Shown here: piece after piece, positions 52,031-60,978 of the stretch | Numbering within the stretch: position 1 is the stretch's first letter | Layout: every line of letters begins with the position of its first letter | Origin: UBA2966 sp965242505 | Lineage (GTDB): Bacteria > Pseudomonadota > Alphaproteobacteria > UBA2966 | Reading direction: 5' to 3' | Assembly (NCBI GenBank): GCA_965242505.1 | Contig: OZ251449.1 | Location: 2,356,001 to 2,420,000 of the forward strand | Length of the DNA: 64,000 bases | Made by a program: the position numbers and the translations under genes | The notes under the pieces: generated by a model | The model's input: only the letters and a program-made list of their open reading frames with translations | The model's database searches: none | What the model was told of the DNA's origin: nothing

Positions 52031-52108
52031 TCCGGGAGGCGCCGGGCCCGTCGTCTCCGGGGCGGGGCGGGGCGGCAAACGGCCGGCGGTTTCCGGCCGC
52101 CTCGCGGT

Positions 52109-53428
52109 CTATCCAGACGAGGTCGGCACGCCCTTGTCGGCGAGGGTCGACCTGATCGCGAATTCCGATACGCCGAAATGAAGCGCGGCCTTTTCCGTCA
52201 GATCGTCGTCGACGTAGTCGTCGTCAAGGAACTCGCGAAGCGCGTCGAACGGGCAAAGAAACGCCTGCGCGAAAGCGCGCTGGAATCTCTGACGGTCCGT
52301 TGCCGCGTCGGTCACCGGCAACAGGCTCTCGCCGTCCGCCATCGTCAGATGATCCCCGATGATCCGGGCAAGGGCGAACCGCCTGGCGTTGGGGCGGCGC
52401 TTTTTCAGTATCGCCCTGAAAGACATCGGGGCGTCACGGACCCGAAGCCCGGCGGGTATCGGAACGCGGTCACCGTCCGAGAAGTTCGCGATCCACTCCG
52501 CCGAAATACCACAAAGTTCGGCCAGGCGATCGTCGTCGATCGGACCGTCGCCGAGACGCCATTCGCGGCGCGCCATTCCGGCCGCGGTCTCCGCGCGCTC
52601 CCGGGGCCGTCCGCCGCCGGCCCTCGCGGCAATCGCCGCGTCCCTGGTTTTCGGAGCGACGTCGAGCGACAGCACCGCGGGCGATTCGGCAAATCGCTCC
52701 TGGATGAGATCGAGGTCCTCGACCGTGTTCCGTTTCGAGGATACGGCCAGTTCCCCGATCGCGTCGGCGCCCAGGAGCGTGGCCGCCTCCCGCAAGCGGT
52801 TCAGCAGTGCGGGGGCGGCCTCTTCGGGGTCGAACCCCATTCTCGCCTCCATAGCGCGCGCGAAGCCGCGCTCGGGGTCGCGGATCTCCTCGTCGAGTTC
52901 GCGCCAGGCCGCCTCCAACTCGTTCGCCCGCGCATCCGCGCCGTTCAGGCAGCGCATCCTCGAAACCACGGCGTCCACGAATTCGCGCACGGCGGATTCG
53001 AAATCGTCGGCCGGGACATGGACGTCGATCTCGTTGAGAAAGCGCAGCGCATGGGTCGAGCCGGCATCCGTCGGGCGTCCGCGGACGTGAACGCCGCCAT
53101 CGCCGCCGCTGAATTCCATGTCGGGCCACAGATAGCCGTTCCCGATGGCGCCGATTCTGTGGCTCATGTTCCAGGAAACATCCCGGTCGTCCGGACGGCC
53201 GCCGTCCGCTTCCCATCGCAAGCGCCACCAGTTGGCCACCAGCCACGAGGCGAGATCGAAAGCCGATACCCGTATGTCGGATCTGATGGTCCTGGCGCGC
53301 AAATCCTCCACATCGGTCGCCGACCGGCCGCCGACCTCGATCATGATTCGGGCAAGGGAGGCGCGGTCCACCGGATCGCCGAAGTCGCGCGGAATCCACT
53401 CGAAATCAATCTTGAACTGGCGGCTCAT
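52109..53428 (-). CDS. Large protein with a degenerate ImmA/IrrE-like C-terminus
   Basis: Protein of 439 residues without a clear named family. The N-terminal half is rich in tryptophan and aspartate. The C-terminal 90 residues follow the layout of ImmA/IrrE (DUF955) peptidases: RRFALARIIGDHL where RRFTLAHELGHHL is usual, then a RQRFQRAFAQAFLCP helix and HFGVSEFAIRSTLADKG. The zinc HExxH is lost (RIIGDH), so it is unlikely to be a peptidase. The ATG at 53428 is chosen. Base use is normal for the window. Confidence 0.68.
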   Translation of the reverse strand: MSRQFKIDFEWIPRDFGDPVDRASLARIMIEVGGRSATDVEDLRARTIRSDIRVSAFDLASWLVANWWRLRWEADGGRPDDRDVSWNMSHRIGAIGNGYLWPDMEFSGGDGGVHVRGRPTDAGSTHALRFLNEIDVHVPADDFESAVREFVDAVVSRMRCLNGADARANELEAAWRELDEEIRDPERGFARAMEARMGFDPEEAAPALLNRLREAATLLGADAIGELAVSSKRNTVEDLDLIQERFAESPAVLSLDVAPKTRDAAIAARAGGGRPRERAETAAGMARREWRLGDGPIDDDRLAELCGISAEWIANFSDGDRVPIPAGLRVRDAPMSFRAILKKRRPNARRFALARIIGDHLTMADGESLLPVTDAATDRQRFQRAFAQAFLCPFDALREFLDDDYVDDDLTEKAALHFGVSEFAIRSTLADKGVPTSSG

Positions 53429-53624
53429 GCCGATTCCAATGCTCGACGACGACGGGTCCGAACGGGTCGGGGGATCGGGATTCGCGGCAAGGGCGCGCTT
53501 GGGGTTGAATCTGCGTCGGGCCAAGACGATCCGTCCGGAATTGAGGGCGGCCGATGCCGATAATCCGGAGAACAATACCACCGGACGGGTCGATGAAACA
53601 CGGTCGCGGCCCCATCGCTCCAAC

Positions 53625-53805
53625 CCGCATATCTCATACCGGCGGAGGATCGAGGGTTGCGCGGCGTTGCGGGATCGCGGTCCACCCCCCTCCCGACCTC
53701 CCCCCTGCCAGGGGGGAGGAGTATGAATGACCTCTCCGTTTCCCTTCTTCTCCCTCTCCCTGACAGGGGGAGGGTCGGGGTGGGGGTCGCGCCGGGGACC
53801 GGCGC
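53625..53805. repeat. Composite palindromic intergenic repeat (locus 17, full unit)
   Basis: CATATCTCATACCGGCGGAG end motif, GTTGCGGGATCGCGGTCC, A palindrome (CCCCCCTGCCAGGGGGG), B palindrome (CTCCCTGACAGGGGGAGG). It ends at the CmcJ-like gene stop. Confidence 0.84.
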
Positions 53806-53809
53806 CGCT

Positions 53810-54649
53810 TCAGTCGAAGAACAGGAGCGTCCGGATCTCGATGCTCTCGCGCGGGATGGAGCCGGGGCCGCTGCGGGGGTCGTCGAACGTCCCGTGCGCG
53901 GTCCAGCGCGCCGTGCCGTCCGTGTTCGAGTCGTAGCACTTCAGGAGCACGACCTCGTCGCCTTCCATGCGCGGGAAGTAGCGCCAGTTCTGGTTCGGAT
54001 TGTGGACGAGGTAGTAGATGCCGCCGATCCGGCCGTCGGGATAGTGGCGCTCGGCCGGCACCAGATCCGCGTCGTCGATGCCTTCGTAGCCGCAGACGAC
54101 GAGCGGCTTGGTCTCCACGGGGCTGGCGATGGGGCGCCATACGTTGATCGAGGCGTATCGTTTCCGGAGCCGCGCCTCGGCTTCGTCCGCGGGCAGCAGG
54201 TCGCGAACGCGCTGCGGCGCCGAGCGCGTGGTGAAGTCGTTGTGGACGCTGAGGACCGGCGCGCGAACCTTGCGGCGGACCCGCTTTTCCGGGTCGTCCA
54301 CCCTGATGGTGTGGTCGAAGACGACGGTCTTGCTCGCCCCGGTCGCCTCCCTGATCAATGCGTCCATTTCCGGGTAGTAGACCTCGCGCACCTCGTCGTC
54401 GTCGTAGAAGTCCTCGACGGCCGTCGGGCGGCGCATGAGGGCGAAGCCCTGGCGGTCGAGGTCGAGCTCGGCCGCGATGGGCCGGGCGTCCTCGATCAGG
54501 ACCTCGTGGTCCGCTGTCGTGATCGTGTGCCGGTCCGGCCCGAGGCCCGGCTCCTCGACCAGAGCCACGGGCAACTGGTCGGTCGACGACACGAAGTTGA
54601 GCGTGGCCGTCACCGAGCCCGCGTGTCGCGCTTCCGCCGCTTGCAGCAT
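53810..54649 (-). CDS. CmcJ/NvfI-family oxidoreductase
   Basis: Protein of 279 residues, resembling CmcJ (cephamycin methoxylation) and the fungal NvfI/AsqJ-type non-heme iron proteins. Family markers are VVFDHTIRVDD, VLSVHNDFTTRSAPQRVRD, ASINVWRPIASPVETKPLVV, NPNQNWRYFPRMEGDEVVLL and IPRESIEIRTLLFF. The substrate is unknown; most bacterial members are orphan. GGAGGCTGAA precedes the ATG. It lies 109 bases downstream of the selenoprotein gene. Confidence 0.86.
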   Translation of the reverse strand: MLQAAEARHAGSVTATLNFVSSTDQLPVALVEEPGLGPDRHTITTADHEVLIEDARPIAAELDLDRQGFALMRRPTAVEDFYDDDEVREVYYPEMDALIREATGASKTVVFDHTIRVDDPEKRVRRKVRAPVLSVHNDFTTRSAPQRVRDLLPADEAEARLRKRYASINVWRPIASPVETKPLVVCGYEGIDDADLVPAERHYPDGRIGGIYYLVHNPNQNWRYFPRMEGDEVVLLKCYDSNTDGTARWTAHGTFDDPRSGPGSIPRESIEIRTLLFFD

Positions 54650-54758
54650 TTCAGCCTCCGGAAAATCGAATCGCGCGAAGCCACGTTAGGAGAACGAACG
54701 CTCCGCGGCAAGGGAAGCGGCGAAAGAAAGCGGCGGCGCCCCGCCGCCCGCCGACCCC

Positions 54759-55634
54759 CTACGGAGCCCGCGCCGCCTCGGCCGCGATGCGGTCTTCCTC
54801 GAACTGGTATCGAGGCGTCAGGTCCCGGGGCCAGCGCCGGTCGGCGCCGTCCGTCCTCGCCGCTTCGATCTTCCAGGCCTCGTCGTCCGACCAGACGCGG
54901 TCCAGCGTCTCGATCGTTCCGGGTTCGGTCATGCGCTCCAGCGCCTCGATCGCCGATCGCGTGACGGCGTATTGCTCGTCGGGCGCGAAAGGGCGACCGG
55001 CGGTGTTTCCCAGGGGATAGTCCAGGAACACGGCGCGCGGCGGGGCGCCGGCGGCGAGGACGTCGCGCGCGGCGCCCATGCATACCGTCGGCGTTCCAAG
55101 GCCTTCCAGGTGACGCGCGATCAAACTCACGGTTTGATGGCAGATCGGTCACATGGGGACGAGCAGGACCGCGTCCACCTCCTGCCGCGCGAACCGTCCG
55201 GCCAGGGCGGGCGCCAGTTCGCCGCGCGCCCTGCGTTGCGAATAGACGCCCCCCATGCAGGAGAGCAGCTCCTCCGCGAGCGCTCCGATCAAGCCCTCGC
55301 GCTCGAGCCGCCGCAGGGGATCCAGCGGGAAAACGCTGTTGGGGTCCCGGCGGGCGGCGCCCAGATAATGCTCGGTGACGTGGGAGAAGCGGAGGTCCTC
55401 CAGGGGCGTGGTCCTGGGAATCCTCCGGAAGGACGTATCGTCCCTGTAGTGGAACGCGACCTGTCCCTTGACGTAGGCGCCCGCGGTCGCGACGACGCCG
55501 ATGCGGCTGTCGGACAACGGCTTCCGCAACGCCGCCCAGGGCGGCGCCTCCCCGGCGTGAAAATAGCGGTAGGGATCGTGGCCGAGCCGGGCGTAACGCT
55601 CGACCGTGGCCTTGATGTACTCGACGGGCCCCAT
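54759..55634 (-). CDS. GrdB-family selenoprotein with in-frame UGA (selenocysteine at residue 162)
   Basis: Continuous frame of 291 residues interrupted by a single TGA at 55149-55151. The codons around it read VLLVPM-U-PICHQTVSL, exactly the UxxC site of glycine/sarcosine/betaine reductase selenoprotein B-like proteins, where other members carry U or C. Homologous sequence continues without a shift on both sides (DSRIGVVATAGAYVKGQ before, LEGLGTPTVCMGAARDVL after). A hairpin begins ten bases after the TGA. The gene may encode a redox enzyme of the GrdB-like family; the substrate is unknown. It needs SelA, SelB, SelC and SelD elsewhere. Confidence 0.85.
55120..55138 (-). promoter_or_regulatory. 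SECIS-like hairpin after the UGA codon
   Basis: On the minus strand ATCAAAC, loop CGTGA, GTTTGAT: a perfect seven-base-pair stem whose loop holds G-T. It starts ten bases after the TGA, the range used by bacterial SECIS elements in fdhF-type genes. Confidence 0.72.
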
Positions 55635-55766
55635 GGTCCGGACTCCCTCGATGGACGATCCCTTCCGCGCGCCACGATGGCATGTCCCGCCCCGCCCCGT
55701 CGAGGCCGCGGCGGCGGCGGACCGCGGCGCTTGTAAGTCCGTCGCATTTCGCGGAATATAGCGTCC

Positions 55767-56849
55767 ATGGAGAACGACGCCATTCCACGCGGCGCGGAAG
55801 CGGTCGAGAACGATCGCCTGTGGCTGGCGGCGCGGGGCCGACCGGCGGAGGGCGGCCTCGTCGATCCGTTCGGACGCCGCGTGACGTACCTGCGGGTCTC
55901 GGTCACGGACCGCTGCGATTTCCGCTGCGTCTACTGCATGGCGGAAGACATGACCTTCCTGCCCAAGGCCGAGGTCCTCACCCTCGAAGAGCTGGACCGT
56001 ATCTGCGGCGCGTTCGTGGAACGCGGCGTTCGCAAGCTCCGGATCACGGGCGGGGAACCGCTGGTCCGGCGGGGCGTCATGCGGCTGTTCCACCGGCTCG
56101 GACGGTTCCTGGACTCGGGCCTCCTGGACGAGCTCACGCTGACGACCAACGGCAGCCAGCTCGAGAAGCGCGCCGCGGACCTGTTCGCGGCCGGCGTCCG
56201 CCGGATCAACGTGTCGCTCGACACCCTGGATCCGGAGAAGTTTCGCGCGATCACGCGGCGGGGAGATCTCTCGCGGGTGCTGGCGGGTATTCGCGCGGCG
56301 CGCGCGGCGGGGCACGAGATCAAGATCAACACCGTCGCGCTCCGGGGCGTGAACGACGGCGAGTTCGACTCCATCATCCGCTGGTGCGGCGACGAGGGAC
56401 TCGATCTCACGCTGATCGAAACGATGCCCATGGGCGAGATCGACGAGGACCGCACCGACCGGTATCTGCCGCTGTCGGGGGTTCGCGCCGACCTCGAGAA
56501 ACGCTGGACGCTCGAGGAAACGGATTACCGGACCGGCGGCCCGTCCCGTTACGCGCGCCTGCGCGAGACCGGCCGCCGCCTCGGGTTCATCACGCCGCTG
56601 TCGCACAACTTCTGCGAGTCGTGCAACCGCGTCCGGCTCACGTGCACGGGCACGCTGTACATGTGCCTCGGACAACAGGACGCGGCCGATCTGCGCGCGC
56701 CGCTCCGGCTCGCTCCCCACGACGACGCCCTGCTGCGCGCCAGCATCGACGAGGCCATCGGCCGCAAGCCGAAGGGCCATGACTTCGTCATCGACCGGCT
56801 CCACAAGGACCCGGCCGTGCCGCGGCACATGAGCGTCACCGGCGGCTAG
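55767..56849 (+). CDS. moaA: GTP 3',8-cyclase MoaA (molybdenum cofactor synthesis)
   Basis: Radical SAM enzyme of 360 residues that starts molybdopterin synthesis from GTP. The N-terminal cluster cysteines C50, C54 and C57 are in TDRCDFRCVYC, and the C-terminal cluster cysteines are in NFCESCNRVRLTCTG and further on. The chain ends in SVTGG, the conserved GG tail that takes part in catalysis. Divergent from the selenoprotein gene, with about 130 bases between. The ribosome site is weak. Confidence 0.97.
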   Translation: MENDAIPRGAEAVENDRLWLAARGRPAEGGLVDPFGRRVTYLRVSVTDRCDFRCVYCMAEDMTFLPKAEVLTLEELDRICGAFVERGVRKLRITGGEPLVRRGVMRLFHRLGRFLDSGLLDELTLTTNGSQLEKRAADLFAAGVRRINVSLDTLDPEKFRAITRRGDLSRVLAGIRAARAAGHEIKINTVALRGVNDGEFDSIIRWCGDEGLDLTLIETMPMGEIDEDRTDRYLPLSGVRADLEKRWTLEETDYRTGGPSRYARLRETGRRLGFITPLSHNFCESCNRVRLTCTGTLYMCLGQQDAADLRAPLRLAPHDDALLRASIDEAIGRKPKGHDFVIDRLHKDPAVPRHMSVTGG

Positions 56850-56854
56850 CCCGC

Positions 56855-57180
56855 ATTTCTCGCACCGGCAGGGATCGAGGAGTGGCGGCGTTGCGGGACC
56901 GCGGGAACCCCCCTCCCGACCTCCCCCCTGTCAGGGGGGAGGAGTGCGAAAAGGGGATCCGCACGCTTCGCACACCCTCCCGTCCCTTTTATTTCTCCCT
57001 CTCCCTGGCAGGGGGAGGGTCGGGGTGGGGGTCGCGGCGTTGCGGGACCGCGGGAACCCCCCTCCCGACCTCCCCCCTGTCAGGGGGGAGGAGTGCGAAA
57101 AGGGGATCCGCACGCTTCGCACACCCTCCCGTCCCTTTTATTTCTCCCTCTCCCTGGCAGGGGGAGGGTCGCGCCGGGGG
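56855..57180. repeat. Tandem duplication of the composite repeat (locus 18, period 149)
   Basis: GCGGCGTTGCGGGACCGCGG occurs at 56885 and 57034. Each unit holds an A palindrome (CCCCCCTGTCAGGGGGG), the GTGCGAAAAGGGGATCCGCA spacer and a B palindrome (CTCCCTGGCAGGGGGAG). The two units are almost identical. The spacer is the same text as at 12780-12943. Confidence 0.9.
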
Positions 57181-57237
57181 GGCGGCGGCGCCATGCCGCC
57201 GAACCGCGGAAGGCTTCCGTCGGCGCCGTCCCGTCCG

Positions 57238-58005
57238 ATGAAGAAGACCAGGATCGCCTTCGTGGCGGACGACACGGCGGAGGCGCACGAGGCGCGGGCC
57301 GCGTTCCAGTCGCGGTACGCGCATGCGCCGCCCTCGCGGGCCGACGTCATCGTCGCCATCGGCGGCGATGGCTTCATGCTCGAGACGTTGCACCGGTTCA
57401 TGAACCGGGAGGCGCCGATCTACGGCCTGAACCGGGGGTCGGTCGGGTTCCTGATGAACGAATTCGACGACGGGGACCTGACGGCCCGGGTGGAGAAGGC
57501 GGAGACCGTGACGTTGCGTCCCCTGCGCATGACGGCCAGGACGGCGGGCGGGAAGACGCGGCGCGCCGTCGCGGTCAACGAGGTCTCCCTGCTCCGCCAG
57601 ACCCACCAAGCGGCGAAGATCCGGATCATGGTCGACAGGGTCGTCCGGCTCGAGGAGCTCGTGTGCGACGGCGTCCTGATCTCGACGCCGGCCGGCAGCA
57701 CCGCCTACAACCTGTCGGCCCACGGGCCGATCCTGCCTCTCTCCGCCGAGGTGCTCGCCCTCACGCCGATCAGCGCCTTCCGTCCCCGGCGGTGGCGCGG
57801 CGCGATCCTGCCCCGGGGCGCCGAGGTCCGGTTCGACGTCCTCGACGGCGGGAAGCGGCCGGTGAGCGCGGTCGCGGACCATACGCAGGTCCGGGACGTC
57901 GTCTCCGTCCGCGTGCGCGAGGACGACACGCGGCGCCTGCGCCTCCTGTTCGACCCCGAACACGACCTCGAGGAACGCATCCTGAACGAGCAGTTCGCGC
58001 CGTGA
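57238..58005 (+). CDS. nadK: NAD kinase
   Basis: Phosphorylates NAD to NADP. The 255-residue product has IVAIGGDGFMLETLHRF (GGDG catalytic motif), NRGSVGFLMNEFDDGD and TPAGSTAYNLSAHGPILPL, all hallmark regions. The ATG at 57238 (MKKTRIAFVADD) gives the typical N-terminus; an in-frame ATG 15 codons upstream lies in the repeat and is less likely. The ribosome site is weak in both cases. It is convergent with hsdR. Confidence 0.95.
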   Translation: MKKTRIAFVADDTAEAHEARAAFQSRYAHAPPSRADVIVAIGGDGFMLETLHRFMNREAPIYGLNRGSVGFLMNEFDDGDLTARVEKAETVTLRPLRMTARTAGGKTRRAVAVNEVSLLRQTHQAAKIRIMVDRVVRLEELVCDGVLISTPAGSTAYNLSAHGPILPLSAEVLALTPISAFRPRRWRGAILPRGAEVRFDVLDGGKRPVSAVADHTQVRDVVSVRVREDDTRRLRLLFDPEHDLEERILNEQFAP

Positions 58006-58035
58006 GCCGCGCGCGTCCGCGCCGGGCGGCGCGCG

Positions 58036-60978
58036 TCACCGCCGCGCTTCGGTGTAGGTCGTCCTGAAGATCGCTTCGGCCAGCCACTTCCTGAACGACG
58101 GGTTGTCGCTGAACTGCCGGAACAGCTCGGTGTGGTCGGACAGGAGATCGGTCACCGCGCGTTCGAGCGCGCTGTCGTGCTCGATACGCGCGTTGTCCCT
58201 GTCCGAGTTCGCCATCGCGTTCCGGTAGGCCCGGTCGGCCGAGACCCTGGCGGGAAGGTCCTCCGCGATCACCTTGCCGATCTCGTCGGCGTCCTTCCAG
58301 TCGATGTCGCCGAACATCCTGTTGAACTCTTCGAGGATGTTGCTGAGAAAATCGATCTCGGGCTCGCGGAACCCGCCGCCGCCGCTCGCCGGCACGGGGC
58401 CGATCTCCGCGTCGGCGTCCGGGAGGGCGATGGCCATGGCGGCCTGGGCCTCGACCCGGTAGCCGTCCATGTCGATGGTTTCCAGGATACCCCTGGAGAG
58501 GTCCTCCTCCCGCGGCGCCGGCAGCCTGGGAACCAGAAAGTTCAGGAAGATCGAGAGCTTCTCCCATTCGGGGTCGCCGTAGGGAAGGACTGCGGCCAGA
58601 AAGCCGTAGGCGCGCAGGAAGCCCTTGGCCTTTCCCTTGAAGTCCACCTGGCCGTCCTCGTCGAGGTCCGACACGTAGACGGCGACGCACGTATCGAGGA
58701 TCGGGTCGAGTTCGTCCCGGGCGCATCCGCCGAGATAGAGGGTCGCGAACTCCCGGACCTGCTCGGGGGAATAGACCTGATGGCCGTCGAGGGCCGCCTT
58801 CAGGTCGTGCAGCCTGTCGGGGTCCGTCTCCTCGCCGAGGATGGTCGCGCGGTAGTAGTCGCCGAACGCGGCGGCGATGCCGTCCGCGTCGTTCATGAAG
58901 TCGAGCACGAACGTGTCGTGCTTGAGCGGATGGGCGCGGTTGAGCCGGGAGAGCGTCTGCACGGCCTGGATCCCCGACAACACCTTGTCGACGTACATCG
59001 TATGCAGGAGCGGTTCGTCGTAGCCGGTCTGGAACTTGTCGGCGACGATCAGGAAGCGATAGGGGTCCTTCCGGATCTCCTCCTCGATCCTGGCGCCCGG
59101 GAAGCCGTTGAGCGAGGCCTCGGTCACGTTCCGGCCGCCGTATTCGTGCTCGCCCGAGAAGGCGACGATGGCCCGCCAGGGGCTCCCGCGCTCCTTCAGG
59201 TAGTCCTCGAAGGCGTGGAAGTACCGGATCGCCCGGCGGATGCCGCCGGTCGCCACCATGGCCCTCGCCTTGCCGCCGATCTTGCGCCGCGCGATCACCC
59301 GGTCGTGGAAATGGTCGACCATGATCTCGGCCTTCCGGCGGATCGCGTGCTCGTGGGATTCGACGTAGCGCCGCAGCTTCGCGCGCGCCTTGTCGGCGTC
59401 GAACGCGGGGTCGTCGTCCACCGCCTTCATCAGACGGTAATAGCTGTCGACGGGCGTGTAGCGCGCGAGCACGTCGAGAATGAACCCTTCCTGGATCGCC
59501 TGCTTCATCGTGTAGGTATGGAAGGGAACGCGCCTGGTCTTGCCGCCCTCCGGCGCGGGCGCGCCGAAGATCTCCAGCGTCCTGTTCTTGGGCGTGGCGG
59601 TGAACGCGAAGTAGCTCGCGTTGGGCAGCATCCGCCGCCCCTCGATCAGGCGGTTGACGGCGTCCTCGACGTCGTCACCGGCGCCGCCGGGCGCGCCCTG
59701 GCCCAACGCCATGTGCATGGTCGCCGTCGCGCGGCCGCCCTGGCCCGAATGCGCCTCGTCGATGACGATGGCGAACTTCCGGCCCCGGTGCGCGTCGCCG
59801 ATCTCGTCGAGGACGAAGGGGAACTTCTGCACCGTCGTGACGACGATCTTCTTGCCGGCCTCGAGGAACCTGCGGAGGTCGCCGGAGCGCCCGGCGTGGC
59901 CGACGATGGACGACACCTGCGCGAACTGCCGGATCGTGTCGCGGATCTGCCTGTCGAGAACCCGCCGGTCGGTCACGACGACGACGGAATCGAACGTCGG
60001 CCCGCCTCCGGTTTCCAGGCCGATCAGCCGATGCGCGAGCCAGGCGATGGAGTTGCTCTTGCCCGAGCCGGCGGAATGCTGGATCAGGTAGCGTCGGCCC
60101 GCGCCGGAGGCCTCGGCGTCCGCCAGCAGCCGGCGGACCGCATCGAGCTGATGGAACCGCGGAAAGATCTGCTTCCGTCTCTTCCCCGCGCCGCGCTCAT
60201 CCGCCTCCTCGACGATCTGGGCGTAGTTTTCGAGGATGTCGGTCAGGCTTTCCCGGGCCAGAACCTCCTTCCACAGGTAGTCGGTCTTGACGCCGCGGGG
60301 GTTCGGCGGATTGCCCGCGCCGTCGTTCCAGCCCCTGTCGAAGGGCAGGAACCACGAGTCCTCGCCGCGCAGGCGCGTACACATCCGCGCCGCGTGGTCG
60401 TCCACCGCGAAATGGACGACGCAGCGGCCGAACCGGAACAGCGGCTCCCTCGGGTCGCGGTCGCGCCGGTACTGCGCGACGGCGTCCTCGACCGTCTGCT
60501 TGGTGAGGCTGTTCTTGAGCTCGAAGGTGGCGACGGGCAGGCCGTTGACGAACAGCGCCAGATCGAGCGCGAGCCCGGCCCTGTCCTTCGAATAGCGGAG
60601 CTGGCGCGTGACGCCGAAGACGTTGGCGGCGAACAGCTTCCCGGTCCTGGCGTTGCCGGGGGTCGGCGCGCCGTAGAGCAGTTCCACCGAGGCCGGCCCG
60701 CGCCTGACGCCCTTGCGCAGCACGTCGACGACGCCGCGCCTGTCGATCTCGTCGCGCAGGCGGTGGAGGAAGCGGAGACGCGCCGGACCGTCGGCGCCGA
60801 TGCCGAGCGCCTCGACGGCCTCGGGCTGGGTTTCGTTCAGGAAAGCGAAGAGCTGCGCCGTGTCGACGGCGTGCTCGCGGTCGTAGTCCTTCGGGTCGCC
60901 GGCGACGTAGCCGCCCTCGTCGATCAGGGAGCGGGCGATGAGAGCCTCGAGGCCCCGCTCGCTCGTGTCGGTCGTCAT
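58036..60978 (-). CDS. hsdR: Type I restriction enzyme R (HsdR) subunit
   Basis: Large R subunit of 980 residues. The nuclease domain has D139 and E153-x-K155 (FELKNSLTKQT). The SF2 translocase has Walker A in HSAGSGKSNSIAWLAH (301-308), DEAH at 407-410 and later motifs such as FTATPKNRTLEIFG, FQTGYDEPLLHTMYVD and QTLSRLNRAH. The frame is complete. No hsdM or hsdS gene lies in the window; the neighbours are a macro-domain gene in front and nadK behind, so either the set is split or the R subunit acts with another partner. Confidence 0.95.
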   Translation of the reverse strand: MTTDTSERGLEALIARSLIDEGGYVAGDPKDYDREHAVDTAQLFAFLNETQPEAVEALGIGADGPARLRFLHRLRDEIDRRGVVDVLRKGVRRGPASVELLYGAPTPGNARTGKLFAANVFGVTRQLRYSKDRAGLALDLALFVNGLPVATFELKNSLTKQTVEDAVAQYRRDRDPREPLFRFGRCVVHFAVDDHAARMCTRLRGEDSWFLPFDRGWNDGAGNPPNPRGVKTDYLWKEVLARESLTDILENYAQIVEEADERGAGKRRKQIFPRFHQLDAVRRLLADAEASGAGRRYLIQHSAGSGKSNSIAWLAHRLIGLETGGGPTFDSVVVVTDRRVLDRQIRDTIRQFAQVSSIVGHAGRSGDLRRFLEAGKKIVVTTVQKFPFVLDEIGDAHRGRKFAIVIDEAHSGQGGRATATMHMALGQGAPGGAGDDVEDAVNRLIEGRRMLPNASYFAFTATPKNRTLEIFGAPAPEGGKTRRVPFHTYTMKQAIQEGFILDVLARYTPVDSYYRLMKAVDDDPAFDADKARAKLRRYVESHEHAIRRKAEIMVDHFHDRVIARRKIGGKARAMVATGGIRRAIRYFHAFEDYLKERGSPWRAIVAFSGEHEYGGRNVTEASLNGFPGARIEEEIRKDPYRFLIVADKFQTGYDEPLLHTMYVDKVLSGIQAVQTLSRLNRAHPLKHDTFVLDFMNDADGIAAAFGDYYRATILGEETDPDRLHDLKAALDGHQVYSPEQVREFATLYLGGCARDELDPILDTCVAVYVSDLDEDGQVDFKGKAKGFLRAYGFLAAVLPYGDPEWEKLSIFLNFLVPRLPAPREEDLSRGILETIDMDGYRVEAQAAMAIALPDADAEIGPVPASGGGGFREPEIDFLSNILEEFNRMFGDIDWKDADEIGKVIAEDLPARVSADRAYRNAMANSDRDNARIEHDSALERAVTDLLSDHTELFRQFSDNPSFRKWLAEAIFRTTYTEARR

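Noticed and set aside
55149..55151. UGA read as a frameshift or nonsense mutation making two pseudogene pieces
   Set aside because: The frame is unchanged, the codon falls at the family's UxxC position and a SECIS-like hairpin follows.
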